Shown here piece after piece: positions 32,809 through 41,285 of a DNA stretch of 49,468 nucleotides. The notes below the pieces were generated by a model. That model ran no database searches, was not told where the DNA came from, and saw nothing but the letters and a program-made list of their open reading frames with translations. The translations under genes and the position numbers were made by a program. The first letter of the stretch is position 1; every line of letters begins with the position of its first letter. This DNA is from Clostridia bacterium (GTDB lineage: Bacteria; Bacillota; Clostridia; Oscillospirales; Acutalibacteraceae), in assembly GCA_017461005.1 (NCBI GenBank), contig JAFTZU010000082.1, positions 1-49,468 on the forward strand, in the 5' to 3' direction.

Positions 32809-33837
32809 ATGTCCGGAAGATATAAGAAACTCGGCCTGAAAGACATCCGATACAGCGGAAAATACATCCTTGCCAGCGTCATCGTCGAAGGCCTGCTGCT
32901 GGCCCCGAAGACCACCATCACGTGGCAGGGGAAAGAAGTGCAGGTCGGCGGCGTCATCCCGATGCTCCAGAAGGAGATCGCCGCGTCCGTCCGCAACGGC
33001 GTGAACACGGTCCTGCCGAAGGCGGCGGTCACCGTCGAGAACGCGTTCCGTCAGACGCCCATCAAGGATGTCGTCATCGAAAAGACCCTCTGGTTCGTCT
33101 ATGACTTCATGTCTGACGTGACCCTGAACTCCCTCGTGACGACGGTCCTTGAGCGTGCCGGCCTGTCCGACACCATCAAACTCGAAGGGCTGTTCCGCGA
33201 CCGTCTCCAGGCCGTCATCGACAGCAAGGACGACCGGGAGAAGCTCATCGCCGGACTGTCCGACTTCCTCATCAATACGGCCAATACCGTCTTCGCCGGC
33301 ACTTCGGTCTCCGCCTTCCTGAACGGCGGTCTCGGCGACAACGTGAAGGCGACGGTCGCCGACTACATCGACAAAGGGCTCGACACGGAACTCGGCGGCA
33401 CGGTCGTCAGCCGGGTCCTCGACGCGGTCGAACAGTTCGAGACGCTGACCCTCGCGGGCTTCCTCGAGCGCTATTTCGACCTGCCCCGCCCGGCCTTCGA
33501 GAAGTTCCTCTCCGACACCTACGAGAAGTACCTCGGCACCCAGATGGTGGCCGACATGTCGAACACCGGCATCGGCGATGAACTCTATTCGAAGATCGCC
33601 GGCATGGATTATGACCGGGTCTTCCAGGACATCACGAAGAACCACTGGCGCGAACTCGTCCAGGTGACGATGTCCGCCGCCGGCGTCGGCATGTATTTCC
33701 TGAACCAGTCCCGCAAAGCCGAGGCGAAACAGGAGAAGAAGACCGAGAAAAAGGCCCGCAAAGCCTACAAAAAGAGCAACAAAAAAGCCGCCAAAGCAAA
33801 CGCCAGGGCAGCGAAAAAAGCAAAGAAGAAAAAGTAA
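32809..33837 (+). CDS. Unknown helical protein with Lys/Ala-rich tail
   Basis: 342 residues, start after AGAAGAGGAG. I do not recognise the family. No signal peptide and no clear membrane helix; the body (1-300) looks largely alpha-helical, with repeated amphipathic segments (for example VSRVLDAVEQFETLTLAGFLERYF). The last about 45 residues are Lys/Ala-rich (KKTEKKARKAYKKSNKKAAKANARAAKKAKKKK region), suggesting nucleic-acid or ribosome contact. It lies 18 bp after the DUF2344 gene and is likely in the same operon. Confidence 0.75.
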   Translation: MSGRYKKLGLKDIRYSGKYILASVIVEGLLLAPKTTITWQGKEVQVGGVIPMLQKEIAASVRNGVNTVLPKAAVTVENAFRQTPIKDVVIEKTLWFVYDFMSDVTLNSLVTTVLERAGLSDTIKLEGLFRDRLQAVIDSKDDREKLIAGLSDFLINTANTVFAGTSVSAFLNGGLGDNVKATVADYIDKGLDTELGGTVVSRVLDAVEQFETLTLAGFLERYFDLPRPAFEKFLSDTYEKYLGTQMVADMSNTGIGDELYSKIAGMDYDRVFQDITKNHWRELVQVTMSAAGVGMYFLNQSRKAEAKQEKKTEKKARKAYKKSNKKAAKANARAAKKAKKKK

Positions 33838-33844
33838 TAAAAAG

Positions 33845-33876
33845 ACCCGGAGCGTATGCTCCGGGTTATTGTTTTG
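33845..33876. terminator. Bidirectional intrinsic terminator
   Basis: ACCCGGAGC (33845-33853) pairs with GCTCCGGGT (33858-33866) around GTAT. Plus strand is followed by TATTGTTTT; the minus-strand reading ends in CTTTTTATT and closes the trmB transcript. Confidence 0.88.
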
Positions 33877-33918
33877 AATAGTTGCAGCCGGACGAGCCGG
33901 CAACCGAAACAAACAGGG

Positions 33919-34029
33919 GAGGAGCGAGAGCGCCGCAGAGACGCTTGGGGGAAAGGCGAAGCCTGCGGAACGCACGTTTCGCCGCGTGGTTCGGGATGGC
34001 AAGTGGCTCGGCGGCCTCTCGCGACGGAA
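33919..34029 (+). repeat. GC-rich intergenic element, copy B
   Basis: Second copy of the element at 30139-30237, with the same block order and a 15-base insertion between CTGCGG (33963-33968) and GGTTCGG (33988-33994). In this copy CCGCAG (33934-33939) can pair with CTGCGG. It lies beyond the plus-strand terminator, so it is probably transcribed only as the 3' part of the minus-strand trmB transcript. A 65-codon minus-strand frame across it is most likely chance. Confidence 0.6.
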
Positions 34030-34059
34030 CCCGATCCCCGGCTCGGCCGGTTTTACGAC

Positions 34060-34407
34060 TCAACCCCGAAAGTAGGGGTTCTCCTCTTTGTTGATGAGGT
34101 AGCGGCCGACCCAGAAGACGATCGCGAAGATCATGAGGCCGAGCAGGAAGAACGCGAACATGGCGCAGACGATGGAGTAGCGCCCGTAGGGCACGAAGTC
34201 CGTGACGATCTGCGTGGACTCCCGCTGCGCGACGGCGAGGGAGTTGTAATAGCCCATCATCAGGAAAAACGTGATGTTCCCGACGAAGCCCGTGAGGACG
34301 CTGATGAGCCAGTAGAGGTGCCGGAAGTTCTTCCAGCCGAGGATGTCCATGGCGATGCAGACACCGGCCATGAGGATGAACAGAATGATGGGTACGGCGA
34401 TAGACAT
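34060..34407 (-). CDS. Small membrane protein of unknown function
   Basis: 115 residues, start after AAGGAGGAACCGAA. Three hydrophobic segments: about 4-22 (IAVPIILFILMAGVCIAMDI), 32-55 and 77-103. The tail is charged (INKEENPYFRG). It lies 12 bp after trmB on the same strand and is presumably co-transcribed. No family recognised and no signal-peptide cleavage site seen. Confidence 0.7.
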   Translation of the reverse strand: MSIAVPIILFILMAGVCIAMDILGWKNFRHLYWLISVLTGFVGNITFFLMMGYYNSLAVAQRESTQIVTDFVPYGRYSIVCAMFAFFLLGLMIFAIVFWVGRYLINKEENPYFRG

Positions 34408-34419
34408 TTCGGTTCCTCC

Positions 34420-35109
34420 TTAGTCGTTCGTGTCCGGCAGGAAGGCCTCCAGCCGGTAGATCGGGAGCCCCTGGCTTGCGAACCGCTGTTCGTACTCGGT
34501 GACGATGTTCCCCTCAAAGTCACTGTGGTGCAGGTCCAGAGAGATGTTCTTGAACTGCCAGCCCGCCTTCGAGAACTCTTCGATGGAGTACTCGAAAAAG
34601 TGCATGTTGTCGGTCTTCTGATGGACTTCGGCACCCGTTTCGAGCAGGTCTTCGTAGATCGCGAGAAAACGCGGGTTGGTGAGGCGGTGGTTCTTGTAAC
34701 TGCCCTTCGGGTAGGGGCAGGAGAAGTTGAGATAGATGCCGGCGATGCTGTGGGGCGGCAGGAATTTCTGCAGGTACTCGGCGCCGATGGGGGCGAACTT
34801 CACGTTCGTGAGACCGGCCGCTTTGGCCCGCTCCGCCGCCATGACGATGACGTTCGAGACCTTTTCTACGGCGATGTAATTGCGCTCCGGATGGCGCGCT
34901 GCCAGTTCGGCGATGAACTGACCCTTGCCGCAGCCGATCTCGAGCCAGACCGGGTGGTCGTTCCCGAAGAGGGCTTCGTAATCGAGGTACTCTTTCGTCC
35001 GGATGGCCGTCAGGGCATTGGGGTCGTCGGAGACGGTGTCGAGCAGATAGTCTGCCACCGCCGCGAGCCTCGGCTCCAGATTCTTCTTTTTCCGCATACG
35101 CATGGGCAT
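34420..35109 (-). CDS. trmB: tRNA (guanine-N7)-methyltransferase
   Basis: 229 residues from the ATG at 35109, seven bases after GGAAAGGA; a longer frame to 35175 would begin inside the promoter. It methylates G46 of tRNA. Seen are the N-terminal basic MRMRKKKNLEPRL, the SAM site EIGCGKGQFI, FSCPYPKGSYKNHRL (family PWPKxRHxKxRL variant) and a C-terminal TEYEQRF motif. The motif CPYPKGSYKNHRL departs from the usual WPKKRHHKRR but is seen in Clostridia. Confidence 0.93.
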   Translation of the reverse strand: MPMRMRKKKNLEPRLAAVADYLLDTVSDDPNALTAIRTKEYLDYEALFGNDHPVWLEIGCGKGQFIAELAARHPERNYIAVEKVSNVIVMAAERAKAAGLTNVKFAPIGAEYLQKFLPPHSIAGIYLNFSCPYPKGSYKNHRLTNPRFLAIYEDLLETGAEVHQKTDNMHFFEYSIEEFSKAGWQFKNISLDLHHSDFEGNIVTEYEQRFASQGLPIYRLEAFLPDTND

Positions 35110-35140
35110 GACCCCGTCCTTTCCCTGTTTCGTGAGAAGT

Positions 35141-35169
35141 ATTTTAGCATAAACGGGATGGAAATCCAA
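35141..35169 (-). promoter_or_regulatory. trmB promoter
   Basis: On the minus strand TTGGAT (35169-35164), 17 bases, TAAAAT (35146-35141). Divergent from the rplS promoter only 18 bp away. Confidence 0.5.
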
Positions 35170-35186
35170 TAACATCGAAAAAACTC

Positions 35187-35215
35187 TTGCATTATGGACA
35201 CTTTGTTGCTAATAT
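35187..35215 (+). promoter_or_regulatory. rplS promoter
   Basis: TTGCAT (35187-35192), 17 bases, TAATAT (35210-35215), giving an about 77-nt leader with the short inverted repeat ACGCT-C-AGCGT. Confidence 0.55.
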
Positions 35216-35298
35216 ATTAGGGCATTTAAATCCAAAAGCGGACGGTCCTCTGACGCTCAGCGTGTATGAACGTTCTGATTCTCAAGGAGGAATTTCAC

Positions 35299-35640
35299 AT
35301 GGACGCACTGAAAATCATGACCGAAGGTATGGTCAAGGAAGAACAGCCGGTTCTGAACATCGGTGATACCGTCAGAGTCGACGTTCGCATCAAAGAAGGC
35401 AGCAGAGAGCGTATCCAGGCTTTCGAAGGCACCATCATCGCCAAGAGAGGTTCCGGAGTCTCCGAGACCTTCACCGTTCGCCGTGTTTCCTACGGTGTCG
35501 GCGTCGAAAGAGTCTTCCCGGTCAACTCCCCGAACGTCACCAAAGTCACGGTCATTCGCTCCGGTAAAGTCCGCAGAGCGAAGCTGTACTACCTGCGTGA
35601 CCGCGTCGGTAAGGCTGCCAAAGTCAAGGGTACTGTCTGA
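35299..35640 (+). CDS. rplS: 50S ribosomal protein L19
   Basis: 113 residues from the ATG at 35299, after AAGGAGGA; an upstream in-frame ATG at 35266 lies in the leader. [31 protein letters not shown] and [30 protein letters not shown] are diagnostic. It sits at the 30S-50S interface. Here it is followed by its own terminator, then signal peptidases and rbgA, a common Firmicutes neighbourhood. Confidence 0.98.
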   Translation: MDALKIMTEGMVKEEQPVLNIGDTVRVDVRIKEGSRERIQAFEGTIIAKRGSGVSETFTVRRVSYGVGVERVFPVNSPNVTKVTVIRSGKVRRAKLYYLRDRVGKAAKVKGTV

Positions 35641-35669
35641 TCAGGACCCCATCCAGGTGAACAAATTAG

Positions 35670-35705
35670 AAGGAGACCGTTCGCGGTCTCCTTCTTTTTT
35701 ATTTT
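35670..35705 (+). terminator. rplS terminator
   Basis: AAGGAGACCG (35670-35679), loop TTCG, CGGTCTCCTT (35684-35693), then CTTTTTTATTTT. Confidence 0.93.
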
Positions 35706-35713
35706 ATTTATAG

Positions 35714-35742
35714 TGGATATTATAGCGATTTTTTGGTAGAAT
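35714..35742 (+). promoter_or_regulatory. Promoter before the first lepB
   Basis: TGGATA (35714-35719), 17 bases, TAGAAT (35737-35742). Moderate match; it would drive lepB-lepB-rbgA-rnhB-yraN. Confidence 0.4.
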
Positions 35743-35783
35743 ATCACGGATAATAGAATGCTGCAGAAAAAGGAGGGAAGAGC

Positions 35784-36335
35784 ATGAAGATCCAGTACCG
35801 GGCGGTCGACGTCTCGGGTGAAGAGGCAAAACCGCAGTCCGCGGAAAAATGGTTCGACTTCGTCGCGACCGTGGCCGGCGCCATCGCCGCTGTCATGCTC
35901 ATCCTGACGTTCCTGTTCCGGGTCGTCACCGTCGACGGACACTCGATGGTACCGAACCTGCAACACGGAGACCGGCTCATCCTGACCGACGTCACCACCC
36001 ATTATGACCGGGGCGAGATCGTCGTCATTTCCAGAGCCGATGACGATCCCCTCGTCAAGCGGGTCATCGCCGTCTCCGGCGACACCATCGATCTTCGGGA
36101 CGGCAGCGTTTACCTGAACGGCGAGCTGCTCGACGAGCCCTACATCGACCAGGAGACCTACGATGTCTCCCCGGGCCCGCCGGACTTCCCGCTGACCGTG
36201 CCCCGCGGCTATGTTTTCGTCATGGGAGACAACCGGGGCAACTCGCTCGACTCCCGCTCCTATGAAGTGGGGCTTGTGGATACCCACCGCATCCTTGGCA
36301 AAGTAATGGTGCATCTTTCGAATTCGGAGGAATGA
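35784..36335 (+). CDS. lepB: Signal peptidase I (first of two)
   Basis: 183 residues, start after AAGGAGGGAAG. Cleaves Sec/Tat signal peptides outside the membrane. One membrane helix (about 26-48), catalytic Ser54 in VDGHSMVP, catalytic Lys92 in VKRVIA, and the conserved VFVMGDNRGNSLDSR near the end. Single-membrane Gram-positive type. It is followed 3 bp later by a second signal peptidase. Confidence 0.95.
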   Translation: MKIQYRAVDVSGEEAKPQSAEKWFDFVATVAGAIAAVMLILTFLFRVVTVDGHSMVPNLQHGDRLILTDVTTHYDRGEIVVISRADDDPLVKRVIAVSGDTIDLRDGSVYLNGELLDEPYIDQETYDVSPGPPDFPLTVPRGYVFVMGDNRGNSLDSRSYEVGLVDTHRILGKVMVHLSNSEE

Positions 36336-36338
36336 TAT

Positions 36339-37082
36339 ATGAGTCTGTTCAAGAAAAAGAGCCTGGCAGAAGAACTTGCCACGGCGGAAGAAAAATATAA
36401 CGAGGCCACCGAAGCCATCGAAGCGGTGGAGGAAGCCGCGGTCGAGGAGGAACTGTCCCTCGACACGGAACTCGAAAAGATCGAAGCGGAGTCCGATACA
36501 GAAGTCGCCGCCGATACGGAAGCCCTCGTCGAGAAATCGGGCCGACGCAAGGCCCTCGAGTTCACCTATGAGTTCGTCAGCGTCCTCATGGTGGCCGCCG
36601 TCATGACTGCTATCCTGTTCACGTTCCTCTACCGGTTCTCCGGGGTCGTGGGCGAGTCCATGGAGCCGACGCTCCACTCCGGTGACTGGGTCTTCCTGTC
36701 CCAGATGGAGGACACCGACCCGCGCTACGGCGACGTCGTCGTCATCTCCCAGGAGAACGCGTACCACGAGAACATCATCAAGCGCGTCATCGCGACCGAA
36801 GGGCAGATCATCGACATCAACTATGACACGGGCGACGTCATCGTCAACGGTCAGATCCTCGATGAGCCCTACATCAACAACGAGACCATCAACTCCTACG
36901 ATATGTCCCTGCCCCTGATGGTGCCGGAAGGACACTGCTTCGTCATGGGCGACAACCGTCAGAACTCGATCGACTCCCGTTCGACGGCCATCGGACTCAT
37001 CGATAACGACTACATCCTTGGCATCGCCAAACGGGCCTCCACCCCGAACGGCATCGTCGACCTGGAACTCCCGGAGGGTTAA
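36339..37082 (+). CDS. lepB: Signal peptidase I with acidic N-terminal extension (second of two)
   Basis: 247 residues. Residues 1-68 form an extra cytoplasmic region, rich in Glu/Ala with heptad-like spacing (a probable coiled coil). The membrane helix (about 79-99) and catalytic domain follow, with Ser107 in GESMEP, Lys148 in IIKRVIA and CFVMGDNRQNSIDSR. Two adjacent, non-identical peptidases suggest split substrate sets; the extension may dock partners. Overlaps neither gene; rbgA starts immediately after its stop. Confidence 0.93.
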   Translation: MSLFKKKSLAEELATAEEKYNEATEAIEAVEEAAVEEELSLDTELEKIEAESDTEVAADTEALVEKSGRRKALEFTYEFVSVLMVAAVMTAILFTFLYRFSGVVGESMEPTLHSGDWVFLSQMEDTDPRYGDVVVISQENAYHENIIKRVIATEGQIIDINYDTGDVIVNGQILDEPYINNETINSYDMSLPLMVPEGHCFVMGDNRQNSIDSRSTAIGLIDNDYILGIAKRASTPNGIVDLELPEG

Positions 37083-37955
37083 ATGCCTGACTTTCAGAAA
37101 CAGACCGTCCAGTGGTTCCCGGGCCACATGGCCAAGACCCGCCGGAAGATCAAAGAGAGCCTGCCTCTGGTCGACGCCGTCGTCGAGATCGTCGACGCCC
37201 GCATCCCGGAGAGCAGCCGCAACCCGGAACTGGACGACATCACGTCCGGAAAACCGAGGATCATCCTTCTCAATAAGTCGGATGTCGCCGACCAGAATGC
37301 CACCCGTGCCTGGATGGACCACTTCCAGAGCAGGGGTGCTTTCGTCCTGTCTGTGGACTGCAAGACCGGCAAAGGTCTGAACGGCTTCGTGCCGCTGGTC
37401 CGCAAGGCTCTGGCCGAGCGCATCGAACAGAACAACGCCAAAGGCATGAGCGGCCGTCCGCTGCGGCTCATGGTCGTGGGCATCCCGAACACGGGCAAGT
37501 CCTCGTTCATCAACCGCATGAGCTCGAAATCGAAGCTGCAGGTCGCGAACCGCCCCGGCGTCACCCGCCAGAACCAGTGGGTCGTCTGCGGGGACGGCAT
37601 CGAACTCCTCGACACGCCCGGCGTGCTCTGGCCGAAATTCGATGACCCGTCGGTGGGCGATAAACTGGCCTTCATCGGGTCCATCAAAAGCGACGTCATG
37701 GATGTCGAGACCATCGCGGTCCGGCTCCTTGCCATATTGAAGACCGACTACACCGACCGGCTCTGTGAGCGCTATAAGGTCGACCCGTCGGTGGCGGACA
37801 TGGAACCCTATGAGGTCCTCGAAGCCATCGGCCGCAAACGGGGCATGCTGCTCCGGGGCAACGAGGTCGACACGGAGCGGGCCGCCAACACCCTGCTGAC
37901 GGAGTACCGCAGCGGGAAGCTCGGGAAGATCACCCTCGAGCGGCCGAAAGGATAA
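37083..37955 (+). CDS. rbgA: Ribosome biogenesis GTPase RbgA (YlqF)
   Basis: 290 residues. Circularly permuted GTPase: G4 NKSD (64-67) precedes G1 GIPNTGKS (133-140) and G3 DTPG (177-180). The N-terminal VQWFPGHMAKTRRKI is typical. It acts late in 50S assembly. Its start codon begins right after the lepB stop, so translation is coupled. Confidence 0.96.
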   Translation: MPDFQKQTVQWFPGHMAKTRRKIKESLPLVDAVVEIVDARIPESSRNPELDDITSGKPRIILLNKSDVADQNATRAWMDHFQSRGAFVLSVDCKTGKGLNGFVPLVRKALAERIEQNNAKGMSGRPLRLMVVGIPNTGKSSFINRMSSKSKLQVANRPGVTRQNQWVVCGDGIELLDTPGVLWPKFDDPSVGDKLAFIGSIKSDVMDVETIAVRLLAILKTDYTDRLCERYKVDPSVADMEPYEVLEAIGRKRGMLLRGNEVDTERAANTLLTEYRSGKLGKITLERPKG

Positions 37956-37960
37956 CACCG

Positions 37961-38587
37961 ATGGCAAAGGAAAAAACGACTCCGACTTACGAGCTCGAAG
38001 ACAAGGGGAGAGCCGAAGGGCTGGCCCGCGTCTGCGGCATCGACGAAGCGGGCAGAGGCCCCCTGGCGGGTCCCGTCTTCGCGGCGGCGGTCGTCCTGAA
38101 GCCCGGCACCGACATCCCCGGCCTCAACGACTCCAAGAAACTCACCGCGAAAAAGCGGGAGGAACTGTTCGACGTCATCCTCGAGGTAGCCGACGACTAC
38201 TGTGTGGCCTCGGCGACCGAGAAGGAGATCGACGAACTCAATATCCTGCAGGCCACGTTCCTCGCCATGAACCGGGCGTTCGACGGGCTTCGGGAAAAAC
38301 CGGACCTCGCCCTCGTGGACGGGAACCGGAACCCCGGCGTGGACGCCGTGGTCGAGACCGTCGTCAAGGGCGATTCCCGGTCCATGTCCATCGCCGCCGC
38401 GTCCATCCTCGCGAAGGTCTCAAGGGACCGGTACATGCTGGAGATCGCAAAGCTCTTCCCGCAGTACCAGTTCGAGAAACACAAGGGGTACGGCACGAAG
38501 CTGCACTATGAGATGCTGCAGCAGTACGGCGTTTCCGAGGTACATCGCCTGAGTTTCCTCAAAAACCTCGAAGAACACTTTCACTGA
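37961..38587 (+). CDS. rnhB: Ribonuclease HII
   Basis: 208 residues. Removes RNA from RNA-DNA hybrids, including single ribonucleotides. Active-site Asp28-Glu29 in GIDEAGRGPLAGP and Asp120 in LVDGNRNPG. The later SIAAASILAKVSRDRYM and HKGYGTKLHYE complete the family pattern. Length typical. Confidence 0.97.
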   Translation: MAKEKTTPTYELEDKGRAEGLARVCGIDEAGRGPLAGPVFAAAVVLKPGTDIPGLNDSKKLTAKKREELFDVILEVADDYCVASATEKEIDELNILQATFLAMNRAFDGLREKPDLALVDGNRNPGVDAVVETVVKGDSRSMSIAAASILAKVSRDRYMLEIAKLFPQYQFEKHKGYGTKLHYEMLQQYGVSEVHRLSFLKNLEEHFH

Positions 38588-38608
38588 AGACGAGAGGGGA
38601 ACGTCACA

Positions 38609-38986
38609 TTGAACAAGAACGGCCTTGGCAACCTCGGCGAAGACTACGCCTGCGAAGTCCTCGAAGGGCTCGGGTACGAAGTCCTCGACCGCAACTTCCG
38701 CAGCCGGTTCGGCGAGATCGACATCATCGCCCGCAAGGACGGTTTCCTGTGCTTCGTCGAAGTGAAGACCCGCTCGGAGGGCTCCATGGGCCGTCCGGTC
38801 GAGAGCGTCACCCGCTCGAAACAGCAGAAGATCATCAAGACCACCGAATACTACATCGTCTGTCACCCGGCCCTCGTGGAACGGGAGGGGCTCCAGCCCC
38901 GCTTCGACTGCATCGAAGTGTTCGCGAACAGCGAGGGCAGTCCGGTGGCCTATGAATATATCAAGAACGCTTTTACAGCAAATTAA
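38609..38986 (+). CDS. yraN: UPF0102 endonuclease-like protein YraN
   Basis: 125 residues with a TTG start at 38609, after GAGGGG; no ATG fits. PD-(D/E)xK-type core: GEIDIIARKDGFLCFVEVKTR with the Asp and Glu-x-Lys. GNLGEDYACEVLEGLGYEVLDRNFRS is the family N-terminus. It nearly always follows rnhB. Function in the cell is not settled. Confidence 0.92.
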   Translation: MNKNGLGNLGEDYACEVLEGLGYEVLDRNFRSRFGEIDIIARKDGFLCFVEVKTRSEGSMGRPVESVTRSKQQKIIKTTEYYIVCHPALVEREGLQPRFDCIEVFANSEGSPVAYEYIKNAFTAN

Positions 38987-39005
38987 CAACGTTAGGAGCG
39001 CACCC

Positions 39006-40499
39006 ATGCTTTACACCAGCACCCGAAACAAAACGTTACGCGTCGAGGCCAGCGAGGCCATCACCCGGGGCATCTCCGAAGACGGCGGCCTGTTCGTCCC
39101 CGTCGAGATCCCGAAGCTCTCCCTGCAGGACCTTCAGGACATGATCCCGATGTCCTACATCGAGCGGGCGAAGAAAGTCCTCTCTCTGTACCTCACGGAC
39201 TTCACGCCGGAGGAGATCGACTACTGCGTCAGCGGCGCCTATGCCGAGGGCAAATTCGACTCCGACAAGGTGGCTCCTCTCGTCACGCTGGACGACAAAG
39301 CCGAAGTCCTCGAACTGTTCCGCGGTCCCACCTGCGCCTTCAAGGACATGGCGCTCCAGCTGCTGCCCTACCTTCTGACCACCGCGTCGAAGAAGGCGGC
39401 TCCCGACAAACAGATCGTCATCCTGGTCGCCACCTCCGGGGACACCGGTAAAGCGGCCCTGGAAGGCTTCAAAGACGTGCCCGGCACCCGCATCCTCGTC
39501 TTCTATCCGCGGGACGGCGTCAGCCCGATGCAGAAACTCCAGATGGTCACCCAGGAAGGTGCCAACGTGGGCGTCTGCGCCATCGAGGGCAACTTCGACG
39601 ACGCCCAGAGCGGGGTCAAGAAGATCTTCACCGACAAGGCCGTCGGCGCGAAGCTCGCCGAGAACGGACTCATGTTCTCCTCCGCGAACTCCATCAACTG
39701 GGGCCGTCTCGTGCCGCAGATCGTCTACTACTGCAGCGCCTATGCCGACATGCTCGAAAAGGGCAACGTGGCACCGGGTGAGGCGATGGACGTCGTCGTG
39801 CCCACCGGCAACTTCGGCAACATCCTCGCCGCTTACTACGCGAAACTCATGGGCGTGCCCGTCGGCAAACTCATCTGCGCGTCCAACGCCAACAACGTCC
39901 TCACGGACTTCCTGACGACCGGGACCTATGACCGGAACCGGACGTTCTACACCACCATGTCCCCGTCCATGGACATCCTCATCTCCAGCAACCTGGAACG
40001 TCTCCTGTTCCACCTGTCCGGAGAAGACGATGCCGCGGTCCGCGACTGGATGGGCAAGCTTTCCGAGACCGGTGTCTACACCGTGTCCGACGAGGTCTTC
40101 GCCCAGATCAAAGAACACTTCGCCGCCGGCTGCGCCGACGACGAGACCGTCTCCGGTGTCATCCGGAAGACCTATGAGGAAGACGGCTACCTGTCCGACA
40201 CCCACACCGGCGTCGCCATCACCGTCTACCGTGACTATTGCGCCGCGAACGGGGGAGAGACCCCGACGGTCATCGCCGCCACGGCGAGCCCGTACAAGTT
40301 CTCGAAGAGCGTCCTCACCGCCGTCCTCGGCGAGACCCCGGACCTCGACGAGTTCGACATGGCCGGCGCCCTGCAGGAGAAGACCGGTGTGAAGATCCCG
40401 GCTCCCCTCAGCAACCTGAAGGACAAGACCGTCCGCTTCACGACGACCTGCGCGGCCGACGACATGGAGCAGCAGGTCTACGATATGCTCGGCATCTGA
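39006..40499 (+). CDS. thrC: Threonine synthase
   Basis: 497 residues from the ATG at 39006, after TTAGGAG. Converts O-phosphohomoserine to threonine with PLP. The PLP lysine is K113 in GPTCAFKDMALQLLP, with ATSGDTGKAALEGF as phosphate-binding loop and PTGNFGNILAAYYAK. This is the long (about 500-residue) fungal/proteobacterial-like form starting MLYTSTRN. No hom or thrB lies next to it. Confidence 0.96.
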   Translation: MLYTSTRNKTLRVEASEAITRGISEDGGLFVPVEIPKLSLQDLQDMIPMSYIERAKKVLSLYLTDFTPEEIDYCVSGAYAEGKFDSDKVAPLVTLDDKAEVLELFRGPTCAFKDMALQLLPYLLTTASKKAAPDKQIVILVATSGDTGKAALEGFKDVPGTRILVFYPRDGVSPMQKLQMVTQEGANVGVCAIEGNFDDAQSGVKKIFTDKAVGAKLAENGLMFSSANSINWGRLVPQIVYYCSAYADMLEKGNVAPGEAMDVVVPTGNFGNILAAYYAKLMGVPVGKLICASNANNVLTDFLTTGTYDRNRTFYTTMSPSMDILISSNLERLLFHLSGEDDAAVRDWMGKLSETGVYTVSDEVFAQIKEHFAAGCADDETVSGVIRKTYEEDGYLSDTHTGVAITVYRDYCAANGGETPTVIAATASPYKFSKSVLTAVLGETPDLDEFDMAGALQEKTGVKIPAPLSNLKDKTVRFTTTCAADDMEQQVYDMLGI

Positions 40500-40509
40500 G
40501 AGGTGTGAC

Positions 40510-41199
40510 ATGGCACTGTTCGCGATGGGCGACACCCATCTCTCCCTGGGCACCGACAAGCCCATGGACAAGTTCCCCGGCTGGGAGAACTACGTCTCCC
40601 GCATGGAGGAGAACTGGCGGAAACTCGTCGGTCCGGACGACACGGTCGTCATCCCCGGAGACATCTCCTGGGGCATGACCCTCGACGAGGTGAGACCGGA
40701 CTTCGCGTTCCTGAACGACCTGCCCGGAACGAAGCTCATCGGCAAGGGCAACCACGACTACTGGTGGTCCACGATGAACAAGATGAACGCGTTTCTGGAG
40801 GCCGAGGGTTTCGACACTCTCCACTTCCTCCACAACAACACATATGTGGTCGGGGAGTACGCCGTCTGCGGCACCCGGGGCTGGTTCTTCGATGACGAGA
40901 CGCCCCACAGCGAGAAGGTCATCAACCGCGAATGCGGACGCCTCCGCATGGGCATCGATGCCGCAAAGGCCACCGGGAAAGAACCCCTCGTGTTCCTGCA
41001 CTACCCGCCGGTGACCACCGACCGGGAGTGCACTCCCATCATGGATGTGCTGCGGGAGTCCGGCATCTCCACCTGCTACTACGCGCACCTCCACGGCAAC
41101 GCCATCAGCCGCGCCTTCCGGGGCGAAAAAGACGGCATCCGGTTCGATCTCATTTCGGCCGATTCCATGAAATTCTGTCCGTTGCTCATTTCCCGCTGA
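40510..41199 (+). CDS. Metallophosphoesterase
   Basis: 229 residues, start after GAGAGGTG. Calcineurin-type metal motifs in order: GDTHLS (7-12), GDISWG, GNHDYWW, HYPP and AHLHGN. They define a two-metal phosphoesterase. It belongs to the YkuE-like or predicted phosphohydrolase group; the substrate is unknown. It follows thrC by 10 bp. Confidence 0.88.
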   Translation: MALFAMGDTHLSLGTDKPMDKFPGWENYVSRMEENWRKLVGPDDTVVIPGDISWGMTLDEVRPDFAFLNDLPGTKLIGKGNHDYWWSTMNKMNAFLEAEGFDTLHFLHNNTYVVGEYAVCGTRGWFFDDETPHSEKVINRECGRLRMGIDAAKATGKEPLVFLHYPPVTTDRECTPIMDVLRESGISTCYYAHLHGNAISRAFRGEKDGIRFDLISADSMKFCPLLISR

Positions 41200-41216
41200 A
41201 ACGGCCAAAAAACTTG

Positions 41217-41245
41217 TGGAAAATCCTTATACTATGTGGTATAAT
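41217..41245 (+). promoter_or_regulatory. tig promoter
   Basis: Perfect TATAAT (41240-41245) with an extended TGG just before it; the -35 (TGGAAA, 41217-41222) is weak. Confidence 0.55.
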
Positions 41246-41285
41246 ACGTTAGTTTTTAATAGTACTGTGAGAGGAGAACTCCAAC

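Noticed and set aside
33866..34063. 65-codon minus-strand frame across repeat copy B
   Set aside because: It follows the repeat element rather than a gene, has no ribosome site, and its counterpart in copy A is in a different setting.
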